Made by a program: the position numbers and the translations under genes. A model generated the notes under the pieces. The model had not been told where the DNA came from. It made no database searches and worked only from the letters and a program-made list of their open reading frames with translations. 64,000 nt of DNA from Cryptomeria japonica. Its lineage: Eukaryota; Streptophyta; Pinopsida; Cupressales; Cupressaceae. The DNA is taken from NCBI RefSeq assembly GCF_030272615.1, contig NC_081405.1, positions 154,983,613 to 155,047,612 on the forward strand, in the 5' to 3' direction. Below are positions 60,475 through 64,000 of the stretch, in pieces. How positions within the stretch are numbered: position 1 is the stretch's first letter; the number at the start of each line of letters is the position of its first letter.

Positions 60475-61955
60475 TGTGAGGTAGGAATTCGAAAACCATC
60501 AAAGCATATATAAAAACTAACCTAGCTCAATCACGAAAGCACAAATGCAATGATCTATCCTAAAACACACTCAATAGAGACATGGAATAAAAATATTCAA
60601 TACTAAAGATTATGCAAACTAGATGTAGATTTGAATGCTCCTTCATGCAGCTCCATTGTCCTTCTTTCTTCTCCAAATAGCCTTTGTTTGTGGATCTCAC
60701 CTTCAAGTGCACACACCTAATGTGAAAGCAAGATGGATATTGGCACAAGAGTACTCAAAGTGTGATTGATTAGAAATTCGATAACCTAATTATTCTCATT
60801 AGTTGGGATTGAAGAAATTCATCCAATTTATAGAGAAATTGGAGAAAAAGATCAAATTAGCATGATTCAATTCGAATGGAAATTGCAAATCAAACATGTT
60901 AATTATGACAAATTATGACAAATTATGCACTTTCTATGCAAAAATTGATTGATTGATAATTTATGACAAATTTCTATGTCAAAATTGATTGATTGTCAAT
61001 TATGACAACTTATGACAAATTGAATTGTCATTCCCATGGAATTAGGAGATGAAATAGGAGGGAATTGAAATTAGAAATTATGAAATTAGAAAATTGAAAT
61101 TGATGAGAATTAGGAATTAGAAATTGAGTAAATGAATTAATAATTTATCATTTATTAATTAATTCACAAAAGAGGAATAATTAGCCAATTAAATGAACAT
61201 TTAATTATAATGAGAAGACTTAGGATAAATAAATAATTTATTAATCCTAGAGGGAGAAATGACAAACAAGGTTAATCATAAAACCTTAGAAGATGAATTA
61301 GCAATGCGAGAATGACAATTAGGTCTTGATGAAAGATAATTAATGTCGATCATGATTTTGAAATGACCAATGCGATAAATGATTTGATTGATTGACAAAC
61401 TAATCAAGATTGATAAAGAGCCCAAATTGATAGGTGCCAATTGACAAGGAACAATGACTAATTGATCCAAATTGACATAATTGAGAAAGATGATGATCGA
61501 TGACAAATCGATTGCAAAATTGAAGAGATTAACAAGGACAACGATCGATGACAAATCGATCACAAAATGACAAGATTGAAAACGATCACGATCGATGACA
61601 AAATGGATAAGAGGACAACGATCGATGACAAATCGATCACATGATGATAAGATTGAAAAAAGGACAAAACCCTAATTAGGATTGACGATGTCCAAAATGA
61701 TGACAAATAAGTATGCACATTGATGCAACAGGATAAGATTGACCAAAAGCATGACTAAAGATTGTTGTCGACAAGACCAAATTTGAGAACAAGATGATTG
61801 AAGAATGTAGAAGAATGACTCGATGCTCACAAATGATAAAGATCAAGTGTGAATCATAGGAGAAATGTTAATGTGACGCAAAAAACCTAAAATGAGGCAA
61901 TGCGCAAATGTTAAAGTATGACTCCGCAAGTGTTGACCATTTTTAGGCGTCTACA
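60475..61955 (-). repeat. Element 4 5' LTR
   Basis: 1481 bp, partner of 45067-46564, with the same TATA-like motif (60825-60833) and GATCGAT palindromes. Confidence 0.95.
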
Positions 61956-61960
61956 CATAC
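61956..61960. other. target-site duplication of Element 4 (right copy)
   Basis: CATAC, identical to 45062-45066. Confidence 0.95.
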
Positions 61961-63550
61961 TAAAAGCTTGTTATAACTTGTTCAAATAGAGAATATAGGA
62001 GAAGTTGTATGGTATTGTTTAGTGGTGAAATAGGGATCCACAAATATGAATCCACCTATTTCCTCTAAACATGAAAGAGAAGAGTAAAACTAATAGATTC
62101 AACCCCAAATGGAAAAAATGTTGATTAGACTTTACCCTCTCTTTGTTTGAGTCAAAGGTGCTTAAAGGATTTCAAATTGAATGCTAGATATAGGGAAAAT
62201 GATGGAAATTTGACATAAAACAACATGAACAACAAGCTACAAATGTATTATGGAGACACAAAGCTAGATCTAAGTAGAAGGGATAGGGAGAAACTTGTAT
62301 TAGAAAATTTGGCTTGAAAGTAAGAGACTAGGATGCTTGGGGCAACCCGATCCTACAACTATTAGATGTAGAAAAACAAGAAACTTTGAAAATTATAATG
62401 TTGCTCATAATTTGTTCCTATAAGTTTGTCAAAAATTCATGGGATCAAGATACCCAGAGCAACCCAATCCTCCACTTTTTTGATCTTACAAAAGTTAGAT
62501 TTGATCGTCGTTGTCTCCTTTCATAGAATCTTCATTCACGGCTTCTTAATTTGTCACCTACACACATAAAGAAGGGAAATAGTGTTGTTGATAGGGTTTT
62601 TCCTAGGGGTAAGTGCACCAAGATGGTGAACAAAAAGGGGGGTATAAGTGGACGTCTTTTTTATGAAGTCGGCTAAAACTAAACTTGGAGGAGCAATTTT
62701 AAACTCGTCCACTCAAAATTTGAAGATATCCAAAGAACAAAGATTGTAGTACTTCTAATCTAATTTCCAAACTACTAAAGTGTTTTAAAATTGGATAAGA
62801 TTAAGGGGGTTAGATATTTCACGCACACAAAAGTGTTCCTTGTTTTTAGCAAAACATAACATAAAATTTGACATATGCATAAAAAAAGATATAGTTGGAT
62901 TTATTATTTTGAAAAACCCTTTGGTAGAAAGATAGTTAAGAGTGAGCACTAGAAGTTGTGTATTTTTTGTAGAGTATTTTTTTTTACAATTTTTCAATGT
63001 GTACGCATCCTGAAAAAATTAGGTACTTGTTCGTACCCATCACATAACTTCCACCAAAATAATTGTAAATTCATTTTATTTTTTATTTTGTTTAAAGAAT
63101 GAAGTGCAGAACAATAATATATAGTTTGTTTCAATTTTGGGCAAGTAGTTTAAAAGTTATTAAAAAAATGGTATGCGGCTATCTCTGAGAACTCTGGAGA
63201 CATTGGTAAAAACAAATTCAAGAGTAATATAATAATGTTGTTCAAACTTAAAAAATATATATGTTGTTAGAAAGATCAAAAGATGGGTGAAATTTTACAA
63301 ATGCCTACTTAATAATATGTAAACTTGATGACAATGAAGTTGAGAAACCAAAATGGAAGAAGAAAACATGTAAAAAGGAGGGAAATAAGGCTCCCAAGCC
63401 TCAGCCTTGCAATCCAAGCCTAAGTACAAGGCAAAATGCATATGAGGTTTAATTATCTATAATAACGCATATAGGTTTTTATTCTTTATAATAACACGTA
63501 CGGATTATTCTCTTTATTATTCATATTTGTTACAATAGATATATTCAAAT
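61961..63550. other. unassigned AT-rich flank
   Basis: No gene recognised. Two similar phrases (GGGGCAACCCGATCCT at about 62339 and AGAGCAACCCAATCCT at about 62457) suggest an old local duplication. Confidence 0.5.
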
Positions 63551-64000
63551 TGTTGGCAATTGACACTCTATTGGTTGGTTTCACTATGTTGTCATTGATG
63601 GCAACATGATTTTGTGTTCCAACTTCATGTTTTGATTCTATGGTGTACCAACAGACACTCACAGATTCTACACTGACACCAACACTGGCAGGACACAAAG
63701 ATTTCTTTGGTCACCGACAATGCAGGCCAACATGGTTTAGTAAAGGTTATTGATATTTGAGGCCAACATATCTTGGATCCTACATCGACAAATTGATTTT
63801 AATGTTTATGCATTTATGTTATCTGGCCAACATGTAATTTGATATTGTATATATCTTTGTAAGCTGACATAAGGCATGTAAAATTTGTATAGGGTATATA
63901 GGACAGTTTGATAGATCATTTTGATATAGATAGAAAATGGACACGGTGATGGATATGTTAATTTAATATGATGTGAAATATATCAGAGAGATCATGTAAG
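63551..64000 (+). repeat. partial LTR of the Element 1 superfamily, cut by the window edge
   Basis: TGTTGGCAATTGACACTCTA closely matches the start of the Element 1 LTRs (TGTTGGCAATTGGCACTCAT). Similar GTCATTGATGGCAAC and GACACCAACAC phrases follow. There is no polypurine tract before it, so it is a 5' or solo LTR. Confidence 0.65.

Larger units (their letters stand above)
45067..61955 (-). mobile_element. Element 4: Ty3/gypsy (Tat-like) LTR retrotransposon with antisense PMD ORF
   Basis: It reads on the minus strand: 5' LTR 61955-60475, primer site 60469-60454, gag-pol 58419-50969, PMD ORF on the opposite strand 47385-49166, polypurine tract 46578-46565, 3' LTR 46564-45067. The perfect 5-bp duplication and about 34 LTR substitutions in 1481 aligned bases (about 2.3%, by hand) make it the youngest insertion. 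Two RNase H domains, long internal untranslated regions and an antisense extra ORF fit the Tat lineage. The integrase catalytic core is missing, and many stops make it defective. Confidence 0.9.

Noticed and set aside
45067-61955. The two 1.5-kb repeats as a segmental duplication
   Set aside because: The CATAC duplication, primer site and polypurine tract at the expected borders show that they are LTRs of one element.

Overview
The window is land-plant nuclear DNA, probably from a large-genome gymnosperm (inference). It is AT-rich and made almost entirely of nested transposable elements. The only recognisable host-type genes are a broken, intronless copy of the splicing factor CWC22 and a fragment of a PLS-type pentatricopeptide-repeat (PPR) gene. 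I see no intact cellular gene, no RNA gene and no CRISPR array.

Layout. (0) The oldest layer is a minus-strand reading frame, 34641 down to 849, of a degenerate retroelement. It is split by a solo LTR (31801-33323, target duplication GATAA) and by Element 1. (1) Element 1, 2194-31114, plus strand: LTRs of 1023 and 1035 bp, target duplication TGTCT, initiator-Met-type primer site, polypurine tract. It encodes a coiled-coil/zinc-knuckle ORF1 and a large unknown ORF2, with no polymerase. (2) Element 2, 5048-26822, lies inside ORF2 of Element 1: 375-bp LTRs, primer site, polypurine tract, no gag or pol. It holds a GC-rich leader, the PPR fragment, the CWC22 retrocopy and a CACTA (En/Spm) DNA transposon at about 14.5-23.4 kb. 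The CACTA element has a tnp2-type transposase, a SET-domain segment and a Transposase_24 gene, and its tail is split by another solo LTR. (3) Element 3, 35394-41863, minus strand, is a second member of the Element 1 family. It sits in an array of about a dozen short palindromes and is flanked by a 130-bp duplication. (4) Element 4, 45067-61955, minus strand, is a 16.9-kb Ty3/gypsy element with a perfect CATAC target duplication, 1.5-kb LTRs, gag-protease-G-patch-RT-RNase H-second RNase H, a deleted integrase core, and an antisense plant-mobile-domain (PMD) ORF near its 3' LTR. A partial LTR (63551-64000) runs off the right edge.

How the parts relate. Elements 1 and 3 share a gene plan: a Gag-like ORF1 followed by an ORF2 of about 1,000 residues (globular N-terminus, lysine-rich linker, helical C-terminus), with no reverse transcriptase or integrase. 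Layer 0 appears to carry a divergent third copy of ORF2. They must depend on enzymes supplied by another element, yet keep a long protein of unknown function; this is the best candidate for something undescribed. LTR divergence by eye follows the nesting: about 10% for Element 1, about 6% for Element 3, about 4% for Element 2 and about 2.3% for Element 4.

Boundaries supported by target duplications, primer sites and polypurine tracts are firm. The CACTA ends, the LTR-like blocks at 13.8 kb and 42.5 kb, and tRNA identities are uncertain. All comparisons were made by eye without database searches.
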